NCBI GenBank assembly: GCA_041494885.1
Contig: JBGQBO010000012.1
Coordinates: 1-64,000 of the forward strand
Source: JAIQFV01 sp041494885
GTDB lineage: Bacteria; Acidobacteriota; Terriglobia; JAIQFV01
Length of the DNA stretch: 64,000 bases
Direction of reading: 5' to 3'
The notes below the pieces were generated by a model. The model saw only the letters and a list, made by a program, of their open reading frames with translations. It was not told the origin of the DNA and searched no databases. Position 1 is the stretch's first letter, and every line of letters begins with the position of its first letter. The translations under genes and the position numbers were made by a program. Below are positions 53,658-62,100 of this stretch, in pieces.

Positions 53658-54758
53658 CTAATCCTTGCCCACCTGCAAAGTCGCCCTGACTCCGGCATGG
53701 TCTGAGGGCCAGAACCCGTGGATTCGGTCGTGCGGTTCAGCGCCCGCGAGCCTGGAGTTTAAGGCACGAATCTCGCCATGGAAGAAAACGAAGTCGATCC
53801 GCTGAGTCAGGGTCGAAATGGGATTGCGATCCCCGGGAGTCTGGCCCCAGGTGAAACCGGGATCGCGGTGATGTGTCGCTGCCCAGGCATCTCCAAAACC
53901 GGCGTTGATCATCTCCTGATAAGTCGCGAACGTTGGATCATTTGGATTCGCCGCATCCGCATTGAAGTCACCCGCGATGATCACCGGCATCAAGGTGTTG
54001 GCGGGCCCCAGGATCAACTCCGCCGCCTGCGCCTGCTGAATCAGCGCCGTCACCGGCGCTTGCGGGATGACATTTTCCAGATGGGTGACGATGAATCGGA
54101 ATGACTCATGATGAAAGGTCACATCCACCGATCCCCACCCGCGGATGGAGGTCAGAGAACCGATGAGCGTCGGAAGGGTTAAAAGGGTCTGGAAGGATTG
54201 TGTCTGGACGTTCGAGAGCCGCAACCCGTCTTGATCCTGATGCTTCTCCGAGCGCGCCAAAATGACATCACTGTCCATCGCCTCTACGAACGTGGTTAGA
54301 TCGGGCAGCGGCGCCTGTAAGATAAAATCATGCACGACCACGACAGGAACGTAGTGTTGACCTTGGTCTTCGAGGGCATCGAGCAGTTCCTGCAGCATAT
54401 CGAATTGGATATGGGTCGGGTTCGGGCCTGGACCGACCCTCCATGTAGTCACCTCCTGCAGCCCGACCAGATCGGGTTGAGTTTCTGCAATTTGATGGGC
54501 AATCCCTTTCATGCGCAAGGGCGGGTTCGAGGCAATAACGTTGTTCAGCGTGAGCTCGACAGCTGCAAGGAATTGGTCGAAGGTCTGAGCACCCAGGGCC
54601 TCTACGAAATCCGTCCCCTCGTCCACGTTATAGGTCATGACTTTGATCGTGCGCTTTCCTTCTTTGTCCCGGTCGGCCTGCTTTCCTTGTGCAAACAGGA
54701 CACCGGTGCACACCAACACAACACCAATGACAAGAAGAGATCGAAGAGTCCGTCGCAT
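53658..54758 (-). CDS. Exported endonuclease/exonuclease/phosphatase-fold protein
   Basis: A 366-residue protein with a signal peptide (SLLVIGVVLVCTGVLFAQ). The EEP fold is supported by VMTYNVDEGTD, DLVGLQEVTTW (metal-ligand Glu), VIIAGDFNADAANP (Asp-Asn) and the terminal SDHAGVRATL (Asp-His). The reaction could be on a nucleic acid, inositol phosphate or sphingomyelin-type lipid. AAGGAG precedes the ATG of MRRTLRS. Stands alone on the minus strand. Confidence 0.82.
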   Translation of the reverse strand: MRRTLRSLLVIGVVLVCTGVLFAQGKQADRDKEGKRTIKVMTYNVDEGTDFVEALGAQTFDQFLAAVELTLNNVIASNPPLRMKGIAHQIAETQPDLVGLQEVTTWRVGPGPNPTHIQFDMLQELLDALEDQGQHYVPVVVVHDFILQAPLPDLTTFVEAMDSDVILARSEKHQDQDGLRLSNVQTQSFQTLLTLPTLIGSLTSIRGWGSVDVTFHHESFRFIVTHLENVIPQAPVTALIQQAQAAELILGPANTLMPVIIAGDFNADAANPNDPTFATYQEMINAGFGDAWAATHHRDPGFTWGQTPGDRNPISTLTQRIDFVFFHGEIRALNSRLAGAEPHDRIHGFWPSDHAGVRATLQVGKD

Positions 54759-55231
54759 AGCCTTTGCTCCTTTCCGGGTTATTAAACGGTTGGCTTTCTT
54801 TTCAGTGGGGCAGGGACTCTTTAGGGAGAGGAGAAAGGGGGTCATTCCCTGCCCGCTGGCGCCGAATGCCTCTGAGGATCACTTTTATCAATGCGCCTAC
54901 TAAGTAAAGCGAGAATTACAGGAGAACTCCTTCATTTATTAGAGATGGTTTTCACAAATTTGGTATGATATTTATTTCAAATGAGTTACAACCTGCAAGA
55001 TCTTTCAGTTGGCCTACCAAGAAAAAAGAGGATGGAGGTTTTGCGACCCAGTTGAGGTAATCGCAATTATCCTGTGTCACACTTTTCAACTCACCACACC
55101 GAGCAATGTTAGACCTCTGGAAAAACCCTCCATCGCATTAAGATTTTTGGGGGATAGAGTCGCGTGGCAAGGCAAATTGATGCTAGAATAAATCAATGCC
55201 GGATGGTGCCCGCCAAACGGTGAGGAGGCGA
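54759..55231. other. Divergent, AT-richer intergenic region
   Basis: About 470 bases between the EEP gene and the ECF sigma gene, with A/T-rich stretches around 54935-55000 and 55165-55195. Promoters for both genes are expected here. No RNA gene or repeat was recognised. Confidence 0.4.
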
Positions 55232-55819
55232 ATGATCACGACCCCCCTGAGCGATTTCAATCAGTTACTCGAAGAGTGGAATCATGGGGACAAGACTGCG
55301 CTGGACAAGTTGATTCCACTGGTTTATGGCGAACTGCGTCGAATCGCTCACCACTACATGATTCGAGAGCATCCCGGCCACTCGCTACAAAGTTCCGCTC
55401 TCATTAACGAGGCGTACATTCGTCTCACGGGCGTCAAGAAGATGCATTGGCAAAACCGGTCCCATTTTCTTGCGGTCGCAGCCCGATTGATGCGTCAGAT
55501 CCTGGTGGACTATGCGCGGAGCCGTCACTACGCTAAGCGGGGAGGTGGCGCCCTGAGGGTTTCGCTGGACGGAGCGGCCGAGGTATCAACAGAAACACCT
55601 CTGGAGGTCATAGCAGTGGATCATGCGCTTCGAGAGCTGGAGACGCTTGATCTGCGTAAAGGTCAGATCGTCGAACTGCGCTATTTTGGAGGACTGAACA
55701 TCGAAGAAACGGCAGCCGCGCTCGAGATCTCTCCGACCACCGTTGAACGGGAATGGCGGGAAGCGAAGGCCTGGCTTTATCGAGCCCTGAGGCAGGAACA
55801 TGTGATCCGTGAAAAGTGA
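55232..55819 (+). CDS. ECF-family RNA polymerase sigma factor
   Basis: A 195-residue sigma factor of the type found in Acidobacteria and Planctomycetes. Region 2 is AARLMRQILVDYARSRHYAKR, preceded by LINEAYIRL; region 4 is YFGGLNIEETAAALEISPTTVEREWREAKAWL, a helix-turn-helix. GAGGAGG lies just before the ATG of MITTPLSDF, so the upstream frame is rejected. It is followed about 300 bases later by a receptor-like kinase gene, a pairing common in these phyla that suggests the kinase controls the sigma factor. No anti-sigma gene is adjacent. Confidence 0.88.
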   Translation: MITTPLSDFNQLLEEWNHGDKTALDKLIPLVYGELRRIAHHYMIREHPGHSLQSSALINEAYIRLTGVKKMHWQNRSHFLAVAARLMRQILVDYARSRHYAKRGGGALRVSLDGAAEVSTETPLEVIAVDHALRELETLDLRKGQIVELRYFGGLNIEETAAALEISPTTVEREWREAKAWLYRALRQEHVIREK

Positions 55820-55907
55820 CGAGCGACCAGTAAGCCTCGAAACTGTAAACGAGAGCTCTCGTGCGCGTTGCCTTGGCCAAACTCCAGATTGAATGCTGCC
55901 GAGATGC

Positions 55908-56111
55908 CAAAGGTCGGAGGTCAGAAGTCGGAAGTCAGAACAAAGACGCACTCAGTAATGTGGAATTTTCGAACTGGCGATCTTCAGTCTAATATCCGAT
56001 TTTTGGCTTCTGACCTCTGACTTCTGAGCCCTGGTTACACCCTCTGACAACTGACAACTGAGAACTGACAATTAGAAACTGATAACTGAGAACGGGCAAC
56101 TGACAACCGTC
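55908..56111 (+). repeat. Heptamer-repeat element, copy 4 (variant)
   Basis: A left array of AGGTCGG/AGGTCAG/AAGTCGG heptamers, then about 80 bases without a match to the core of copies 1-3, then CTGACCT/CTGACTT and finally CTGACAA/CTGAGAA heptamers. The last heptamer ends about 4 bases before the kinase ATG, in the place of a normal ribosome binding site. Confidence 0.75.
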
Positions 56112-56114
56112 TTT

Positions 56115-58880
56115 ATGGACTCTGAACGCTGGAAACAAATCAACGAACTCTTTCGATCGGCCCTGGAGCGGATTCCCAGTGAGCGGGCGGCTTTCCTCGA
56201 CCAGACCTGCGGCAGGGATGAAGCCTTGCGAAGCGAAGTTGAAACGCTTTTGGACGCCGACGCGAAAGCTGACAACTTTATTGAAAAGCCCGCGGCCCAG
56301 GTCGCCAGTGACTTGATCAAAGATCAGGGTCCCGATTCGTGGGTGGGTCGAAAAATCGGCCCTTACAAGATTATCTCCCTGGCGGGCGCAGGCGGCATGG
56401 GCGAAGTTTATGTGGCACGCGATGTCAGGTTGGACCGACAAGTCGCTCTGAAGGTCCTGCCGGGTTACATCTTTAGCAATGCCGAGCGGTTGAATCGATT
56501 TGAACAGGAGGGTCGTGCTGTTTCCGCACTCAATCACCCCAACATCCTCTCCATTTTTGACACCGGACACATCGACAATATCCACTTCATCGTCACCGAA
56601 TACATCGAAGGTGAGACTCTAAGGCAGCGTCTTTCACGAGCAGTCATGCCCCTGGGAGAAGCGCTTGGGGTAGCCATTCAAGTGGCCGGGGCGTTGACCG
56701 CAGCCCATCAGGCCGGGATTATTCATCGCGATATCAAGCCCGAGAATATCATGCTGCGGCCGGATGGTATCGTCAAAGTCCTGGACTTTGGCCTCTCCAA
56801 ACGGACCGAACGGCCCGCCTCCAGTTCACAAGGTTCTTCCCAGGACAGAAACAATACCGACATCGGGATAGTCATGGGCACGGCGAATTACATGTCGCCG
56901 GAACAAGCGCGGGGAGAAATCGTGGACGCCCGAACGGATGTCTTCAGCTTGGGCACCGTGCTGTATGAAATGGTAACCGGCCGAACGCCCTTTGAAGGCG
57001 CCTCCAAGAATGAGGTGATCGCAGCGATTCTAAGCCAGGAAGCCCCGCCCCTGGCGCGGTTCTTGCGGGATATTCCCCCGGAGCTTGAGCGGATTGTCAG
57101 CAAAGCGCTGTGCAAAGACCGCGAAGCACGTTATCAGGGAATCAAGGATCTTCAGATCGATCTGAAAACCCTGAAAGCAGACTTGGAATTTGAGGCCAAA
57201 CGGGACCGTTCCGCCCCAGCCGGATGGAGCCCTGGAGCCACTGGAAACAAAGGAGAGGCAATCACCCGGAGTCCCGCCGAACTCATCTCCCCAGCCTCTC
57301 CGAGAAGAGAGCACTACGCTAAGGATATTCGGCGCCGGATTCTCGTGCGCAATGTCATCATCGGCGTGCTCCTCGTGCTCGTTGGGGTGGGCCTGTACTT
57401 CAGGTTGCGGGGGGAAAAGAAATCCACCTACTCTCTCGCGGTCCTTCCGTTTACCAACGCGAGTTCGGACCCCGGTACGGAATACCTCCCGGACGGGATT
57501 ACGGAAAGCCTCATTGATTCCTTCTCCCACCTGCCTCAATTACGGGTCATGGCGAGAACGACTGTGATCATTTACAAGGGCTCGAAAATGGACCCCCGCG
57601 AAATCGGTCGCAAACTTAGCGTGGACTATGTGGTCACCGGAACCGTCATCCAGCGGGGCGATGCCTTGCTGGTTCAGGCGGATTTGATTGATGTGAAGAC
57701 CGGCGTGGAGCTCTGGGGTGCCCATTACAACGTGAAGCTTTCTGACATTCTGATTGTCCAGGAAGGGATGGCTCGCGACATCTCGGAGAAGCTGTTGCCC
57801 CCGTTGACCGGGGAAGAGAAGAAGCGATTGACCAAGCGTTACACGGAGAGTACCGAGGCCTACAATCTCTACCTCAAAGGCCGTTACCACTGGCAGAAGC
57901 GGACCGTCTCGCAATTGACGAAAAGCATCGGCTATTTTCAGCAGGCCATTGAAAAAGACCCCCAATATGCGCTCGCCTATACCGGGATTGCCGATGCTTA
58001 TGCCCTGCTGGGCTCAGTGGGATACGATGCTCTAAGACCGCGAGAAGCCATGCCTCGGGCGGAGGTCGCTGCTCTCAAGGCCCTGCAGATTGATGACAGC
58101 CTAGCGGAAGCGCATACTTCATTGGCTTACATTCGACTGATGTATGACTGGGACTGGCCGCAGTCCCAGAAGGAGTTCGAGCGGGCCATCCAGCTCAATC
58201 CGAATGATGCTAATGCGCACCATTGGTACTCTTATTGGTATGTGACCCGCGGGCAGTTTGATCAGGGGCTCACCGAGGTGCGCCGCGCCCTGGAGTTGGA
58301 ACCTCTCTCCCCCACCATCAACGCCGCACTCGGAAGGCACTATTATTTTGCGCGCCGTTATGAGGAAGCCCTGGAGCAATGCCGGAAAACGCTCGACCTG
58401 GATCAAAACTTCGTGCTGGGCCGACTGCAGCTCGGACTCACCCTGGAGCAGATGGGGAGATATCCGGAATCCATTGCGGAATTTCAGACGGTGAAACAGC
58501 TGATCGTCGCCTCTGTCCAAATGGAACAAAACCCCGGGGGACGAGGCCCGGGTGCTGACCTCAAGGAGATCCCCCGATTCGGAATTTGGGATACTCTGCT
58601 TGGGAATGTGTTTGCAGTTTCCGGGGAAAAAACGAAGGCCCGCAATGAGCTGGCCCAGCTTATAAGCCTCAGATCTACGGAGACGTATGTTCCAGCTTAT
58701 TACCTCGGTGCCATTTGCGTCGGCCTGGGAAAGAAGGACGCGGCGTTCCAGTGGCTGGACCGGGCTTACCAGGAACGTTCCGAGGTGCTGGTCGATCTCA
58801 AGGTGGAACCCTACATGGACAGCCTTCGCTCGGATCCCCGTTATGCCGACCTGCTCCGCCGAGTGGGTCTCCCGCAGTGA
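56115..58880 (+). CDS. Receptor-like Ser/Thr kinase with TolB-like and TPR domains
   Basis: A 921-residue protein. Residues 1-75 form a helical N-terminal module (MDSERWKQINELFRSALERI) found in acidobacterial kinases. The kinase domain spans about 80-345, with glycine loop GAGGMGEV, Lys113, HRDIKPEN (Asp206) and DFG (Asp224), so it looks active. One transmembrane helix follows (NVIIGVLLVLVGVGLYFRL, about 411-430). A TolB-like region comes next (SLAVLPFTNASSDPGTEYLPDGITE), then about seven TPR units to the end (LAYTGIADAYALLG and so on). The start has no ribosome binding site because the heptamer array abuts it. A close paralogue lies near the right edge. Confidence 0.88.
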   Translation: MDSERWKQINELFRSALERIPSERAAFLDQTCGRDEALRSEVETLLDADAKADNFIEKPAAQVASDLIKDQGPDSWVGRKIGPYKIISLAGAGGMGEVYVARDVRLDRQVALKVLPGYIFSNAERLNRFEQEGRAVSALNHPNILSIFDTGHIDNIHFIVTEYIEGETLRQRLSRAVMPLGEALGVAIQVAGALTAAHQAGIIHRDIKPENIMLRPDGIVKVLDFGLSKRTERPASSSQGSSQDRNNTDIGIVMGTANYMSPEQARGEIVDARTDVFSLGTVLYEMVTGRTPFEGASKNEVIAAILSQEAPPLARFLRDIPPELERIVSKALCKDREARYQGIKDLQIDLKTLKADLEFEAKRDRSAPAGWSPGATGNKGEAITRSPAELISPASPRREHYAKDIRRRILVRNVIIGVLLVLVGVGLYFRLRGEKKSTYSLAVLPFTNASSDPGTEYLPDGITESLIDSFSHLPQLRVMARTTVIIYKGSKMDPREIGRKLSVDYVVTGTVIQRGDALLVQADLIDVKTGVELWGAHYNVKLSDILIVQEGMARDISEKLLPPLTGEEKKRLTKRYTESTEAYNLYLKGRYHWQKRTVSQLTKSIGYFQQAIEKDPQYALAYTGIADAYALLGSVGYDALRPREAMPRAEVAALKALQIDDSLAEAHTSLAYIRLMYDWDWPQSQKEFERAIQLNPNDANAHHWYSYWYVTRGQFDQGLTEVRRALELEPLSPTINAALGRHYYFARRYEEALEQCRKTLDLDQNFVLGRLQLGLTLEQMGRYPESIAEFQTVKQLIVASVQMEQNPGGRGPGADLKEIPRFGIWDTLLGNVFAVSGEKTKARNELAQLISLRSTETYVPAYYLGAICVGLGKKDAAFQWLDRAYQERSEVLVDLKVEPYMDSLRSDPRYADLLRRVGLPQ

Positions 58881-58929
58881 ATATTTTTTCGGGAGATGAA
58901 ATCCGGGTGCCGCAGGCCTGTCGGGGGTG

Positions 58930-58960
58930 CCGCAGGCATGCGTTCTTGGCATGCCTGCGG
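58930..58960. repeat. Perfect 12-bp hairpin in the post-kinase gap
   Basis: CCGCAGGCATGC (58930-58941) and GCATGCCTGCGG (58949-58960) pair perfectly around a 7-base loop. A direct repeat of GGGTGCCGCAGGC starts 18 bases earlier. No T-run follows. Confidence 0.65.
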
Positions 58961-58989
58961 AGGAACGTAGTTCTGTGGAAGAAAGCATC

Positions 58990-59398
58990 GGGTCGGACCA
59001 AGCTAAGTTGCTTTAGGATAAGAGAATAAGTTCCAAAACCGGGTATTTTCGAGGCTTAAACGGCCTTTTTCGCCCTCCAAATCATCCCCATAAGCCGCTT
59101 CGTCCTCGCGCAACTGGCAATCCGCCCAGGCGGACATCACGTCCCTTCCTCTGGCTCGCGCTCCCAACTGCTTCGACATAAGCGGGGCTGCCCACCGCCA
59201 GGCTGTCGCTCCATTGGCTCTGCCGCTCTAACTGCTTCCGTTGTAGGGCCTCTTCGATTTGCTCGCGGCAGGTTTCTCCGCGGATCCATGTTGCCGGGGG
59301 GTGGTGATTTCGGGGGCAAAAAACAGCTTCTAAACCCTGAATATTACCTTCTTTTTGATCATCGACAACCATTTCAATCAGTTGGCTTGGTCCGACCC
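58990..59398 (-). mobile_element. Remnant of a REP-associated tyrosine transposase between inverted repeats
   Basis: Perfect 14-base inverted repeats GGGTCGGACCAAGC (58990-59003) and GCTTGGTCCGACCC (59385-59398) bound a 409-base segment. On the minus strand a frame reads WIRGETCREQIEEALQRKQL, then SLAVGSPAYVEAVGS, which resembles the C-terminal part of RAYT/IS200-like (Y1) transposases. It continues after a frameshift as SAWADCQLREDEAAYGDDLE to a stop at 59003. The HUH catalytic domain is absent, so this is a decayed fragment or a non-autonomous element. The family call is from memory of the C-terminal pattern. Confidence 0.5.
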
Positions 59399-59475
59399 CA
59401 AACATTGAATCATGATCCGGTGGCCCACAAAATGAACACTCCTGTAAGTCGGCGTATGCGCCATCCCGCCAGGAT

Positions 59476-59808
59476 TCATTTCGATTTGGAAGGCTCCACG
59501 AGGCGGAGACGGATCAGCTTTTTGGCGAGAGTATAAATGTCTTTCTGACTTCCGGCTTTGCGAATGCCAATAGCCACCACGATGACGATCACGAGGCCCC
59601 GGTCGACTCCGTAGATAATCCGGTATCGTTGGCCCACTGCTCGAAGACTTCGATAGCCTGCCAGTTCTTCGATCAGTGGCTTGCCTTGCTTTTCAGGATC
59701 TTCCGCCAAATCATCGATGCGGCTGATGATTTTCTCCCGAATCCTGCGGTCTGAAATGCCCTTCAGCATTGTCAGGGCGGAGGGCGTAATTCTGATTGGG
59801 TAGCGCAC
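59476..59808 (-). CDS. RelE/ParE-like toxin
   Basis: A 110-residue toxin of the RelE/ParE fold (SALTMLKGISDRRIREKIIS, LRAVGQRYRIIYGVDRGLVIVIVVAIGIRK). RelE-like members cleave mRNA on ribosomes; ParE-like members act on gyrase, and sequence alone does not decide. I start at the GTG right after the antitoxin stop because GGAAGAGG lies 9 bases upstream; a TTG 10 codons earlier overlaps the antitoxin. Linked to the Phd-like antitoxin. Confidence 0.82.
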   Translation of the reverse strand: MRYPIRITPSALTMLKGISDRRIREKIISRIDDLAEDPEKQGKPLIEELAGYRSLRAVGQRYRIIYGVDRGLVIVIVVAIGIRKAGSQKDIYTLAKKLIRLRLVEPSKSK

Positions 59809-59810
59809 CC

Positions 59811-60086
59811 TTAGAGCCTCTTCCTGGCTTTTTCCCAAGGGATGGACTTCCCTGCCTCCGCCTCCTTTATTCCCTGGCGCAAAGCAGTCATCTGCTCGTT
59901 ATCTCCCAGGATCTCCAAGGTCTCAACGATCGCTTCGTAAAGATCCCACGGCAAGATGGCCAGAACAGGTTCTCCCCGCCGCGTTACCGAGATGGCCCCC
60001 GGTCTGCGCTGAAGCTTCTCCGGAAGGCTGGTCAACTTGTTTCGGGCATCAATGATGGGCATCTCAGCCGCGTCAGCCGTATTCAT
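59811..60086 (-). CDS. Phd/YefM-like antitoxin
   Basis: A 91-residue protein with the Phd/YefM N-terminus MPIIDARNKLTSLPEKLQ and the AISVTRRGEPVLAILPWDLYEAI core that forms the DNA-binding, dimerising domain; the charged C-terminal tail would neutralise the toxin. AAGGAG lies before the ATG of MNTADAAE, so the longer TTG-started frame is rejected. It overlaps or abuts the toxin gene, forming a type II toxin-antitoxin operon likely autoregulated by the antitoxin. Confidence 0.85.
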   Translation of the reverse strand: MNTADAAEMPIIDARNKLTSLPEKLQRRPGAISVTRRGEPVLAILPWDLYEAIVETLEILGDNEQMTALRQGIKEAEAGKSIPWEKARKRL

Positions 60087-60359
60087 TCGTTTCTTCTCCT
60101 TTCCCCATGATGCACTGCTCAAGACAATCCGTACTATGAAACGTACTGTATGGAGTACACATCTGTCAAGCCCTGTCTCAGTAACTCTCCAAGAAGCATG
60201 TATGTGCCACCCGGCTGCTCCAAAAGATCAAATTCCAAATTCCAAACAAAACCCAAATTCCAAAGAAACAATTGTTGGTGCCTGACCACCACAGTTCTAC
60301 GGGTCGGGGTCTCCCGCAATTCACCCGCCCAGCTATGTTTGTACGTTGAGAGATATCGA

Positions 60360-61841
60360 CTAAGGCCCATGCTGATGATGCAGGTGATCATCGCCCTTCA
60401 ACCGCAACCGCAGATACATCATGAAACCAAGCGGATGATCCCCATAAAATGGCTTGATCGCTGAAGGTACCGCATAGCCTGTGAAGTTCCCCCCCCACCC
60501 GATTTTAATCCCCGCGACCTCTATGATATCTCGCGTGTACCCCAGCGTGTAAGCTTGGATGCGGAAAACCGACCCCACCGTGCGGGCGAGCAGATCCTTG
60601 ACTTCAGGTTGGTTGTCGAAAAGTTCGTCCTTGTCGACCAGCTCGATTCGTCCGGTGAGATAGTTCTTGTTCTGAAATTGAATGACCGATTCCACCAGGT
60701 ACGAATTGATGTTGCGACGTTCCGCCACCTTGTGATTGCGGCCCCAGATGAGGCTGGTCGCCCAATGCCCGGATGCGAAAGGCCGGTTGTAAGTCACCGA
60801 GGCCGTCGACCGAACGATGTCGCCGGCTTCGAGTTCCTCAGGATGCTTCAATCGACCCACGGACACTTGTGCGCTCCAGTTGCTCGCGGGTGTCAGGGTC
60901 AGCCGCGTGGACCAGGAATCGATCGCCCCGTGATCGATGTTCCAGCGGTTCTCGTTGGGCTCGCGGCCATGAAATCCACTCCCCTCGATTCGAATCATGC
61001 CAAACTTGAGCCCTGCGGTGATCACTTCGTTGACAATGTGGGAGGAATCCTGCAAATGATGCGAGAGCGTGGCCTGCGGAAGCTCCGCCGCGGAAACGCG
61101 ATGCGGATAGGCCACCGGCCCGAGGGCGGGATCCCCCACCGGAGCAAAATAGAAATCGACCAGGGTCTTCTCGCCAAGAAGGCGAGCGTACTGCAGGCTC
61201 AGTTCCATAAAGAGGTCATGGGGATGCTGTCCGTCGACGAGGGGCTGACCAAAAGCAGTCTCCCCGGTTTGAAAGAGCAAAGGATAACGGCGCTCCGTCA
61301 CTGTGGCCGGTTCAAAGCTCAGCATTGCTCGAATCATGAAGCTGCCGCTGCCCACCTGGCGGTGAGCCATCCCCATCAGCCCGTTTGAGGAGAAGAATTT
61401 GTCACCCCCGCGCGGACCGCTCTGCTGGATATCACCCATAAACGCCGAACCGTGAAACATGAAGTTCCAGGAGCGGGCGTTGACCATCTTCATGTGCATA
61501 GGTGAGGAACCCGGATTAACACTGGTGCCTGAACCCTGCTCCATTAAAAACATCCCTGAGGGGTTCAACACCGGCATTTCCATTTCCGGCATGGACATCT
61601 TTTCCATCTTCGAATGATCGTGTTCGGGCGTTTGAGTTTTCTCGGCCTTATCAGGAAGCGGGGCGGGGTGATGATGCTGTGCGGCTGGTTCTTCTTTTCC
61701 CTTCTCCTGCCACGTCTGAGCGTCCGCGAGGGGACCTCCCCGGTGCGGTTCCTGAGAGTAGGCTGGATGCACCAGGCACAGAGCGAGGAGCATGAGAAGT
61801 CGCAATGATCGTCCCCGTAATCCCAGCCAACGGCTATTCAT
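60360..61841 (-). CDS. Outer-membrane-type protein with His/Met-rich N-terminus
   Basis: A 493-residue protein. After a signal peptide (RLLMLLALCLVHPAYSQ) comes a His/Met-rich segment (AAQHHHPAPLP, PEHDHSKMEKMSMPEMEMP) and later MHMKMVNARSW. The rest alternates short beta-strands with aromatic ends (TSLIWGRNHKVAERRN, LGFMMYLRLRLK), consistent with a beta-barrel, and the C-terminus again has DDHLHHQHGP. The composition suggests copper or silver binding, but no cop or cus gene is adjacent. AGAGGGGG precedes the chosen ATG. Confidence 0.6.
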   Translation of the reverse strand: MNSRWLGLRGRSLRLLMLLALCLVHPAYSQEPHRGGPLADAQTWQEKGKEEPAAQHHHPAPLPDKAEKTQTPEHDHSKMEKMSMPEMEMPVLNPSGMFLMEQGSGTSVNPGSSPMHMKMVNARSWNFMFHGSAFMGDIQQSGPRGGDKFFSSNGLMGMAHRQVGSGSFMIRAMLSFEPATVTERRYPLLFQTGETAFGQPLVDGQHPHDLFMELSLQYARLLGEKTLVDFYFAPVGDPALGPVAYPHRVSAAELPQATLSHHLQDSSHIVNEVITAGLKFGMIRIEGSGFHGREPNENRWNIDHGAIDSWSTRLTLTPASNWSAQVSVGRLKHPEELEAGDIVRSTASVTYNRPFASGHWATSLIWGRNHKVAERRNINSYLVESVIQFQNKNYLTGRIELVDKDELFDNQPEVKDLLARTVGSVFRIQAYTLGYTRDIIEVAGIKIGWGGNFTGYAVPSAIKPFYGDHPLGFMMYLRLRLKGDDHLHHQHGP

Positions 61842-62100
61842 CCGACCCCCTCTCTGCATCCTCTTACGCGTCTTCAGCGACTCAGGCGCGCTCCGGCGCC
61901 GGTACAATGATCATCATGAAAATGCAATTCTTCTTCATTTTGCATTCTACACCTTATCTTCTTAATCCCTGGTCAACAGCAGATCATTCCCTTAACTTGC
62001 CCCTAAATTTGAGGGGGCGTATACTCGCGGGGAATCATTTCATGACGGAATTGCAGAACCTCAGGAAGTTTCTACCCATCTATAGATCAGACCAGCAACA

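Noticed and set aside
59082..59405. Intact 107-residue minus-strand protein
   Set aside because: Its ends cross the inverted repeats and the transposase-like part continues in another frame, so it is a frame through a decayed fragment.
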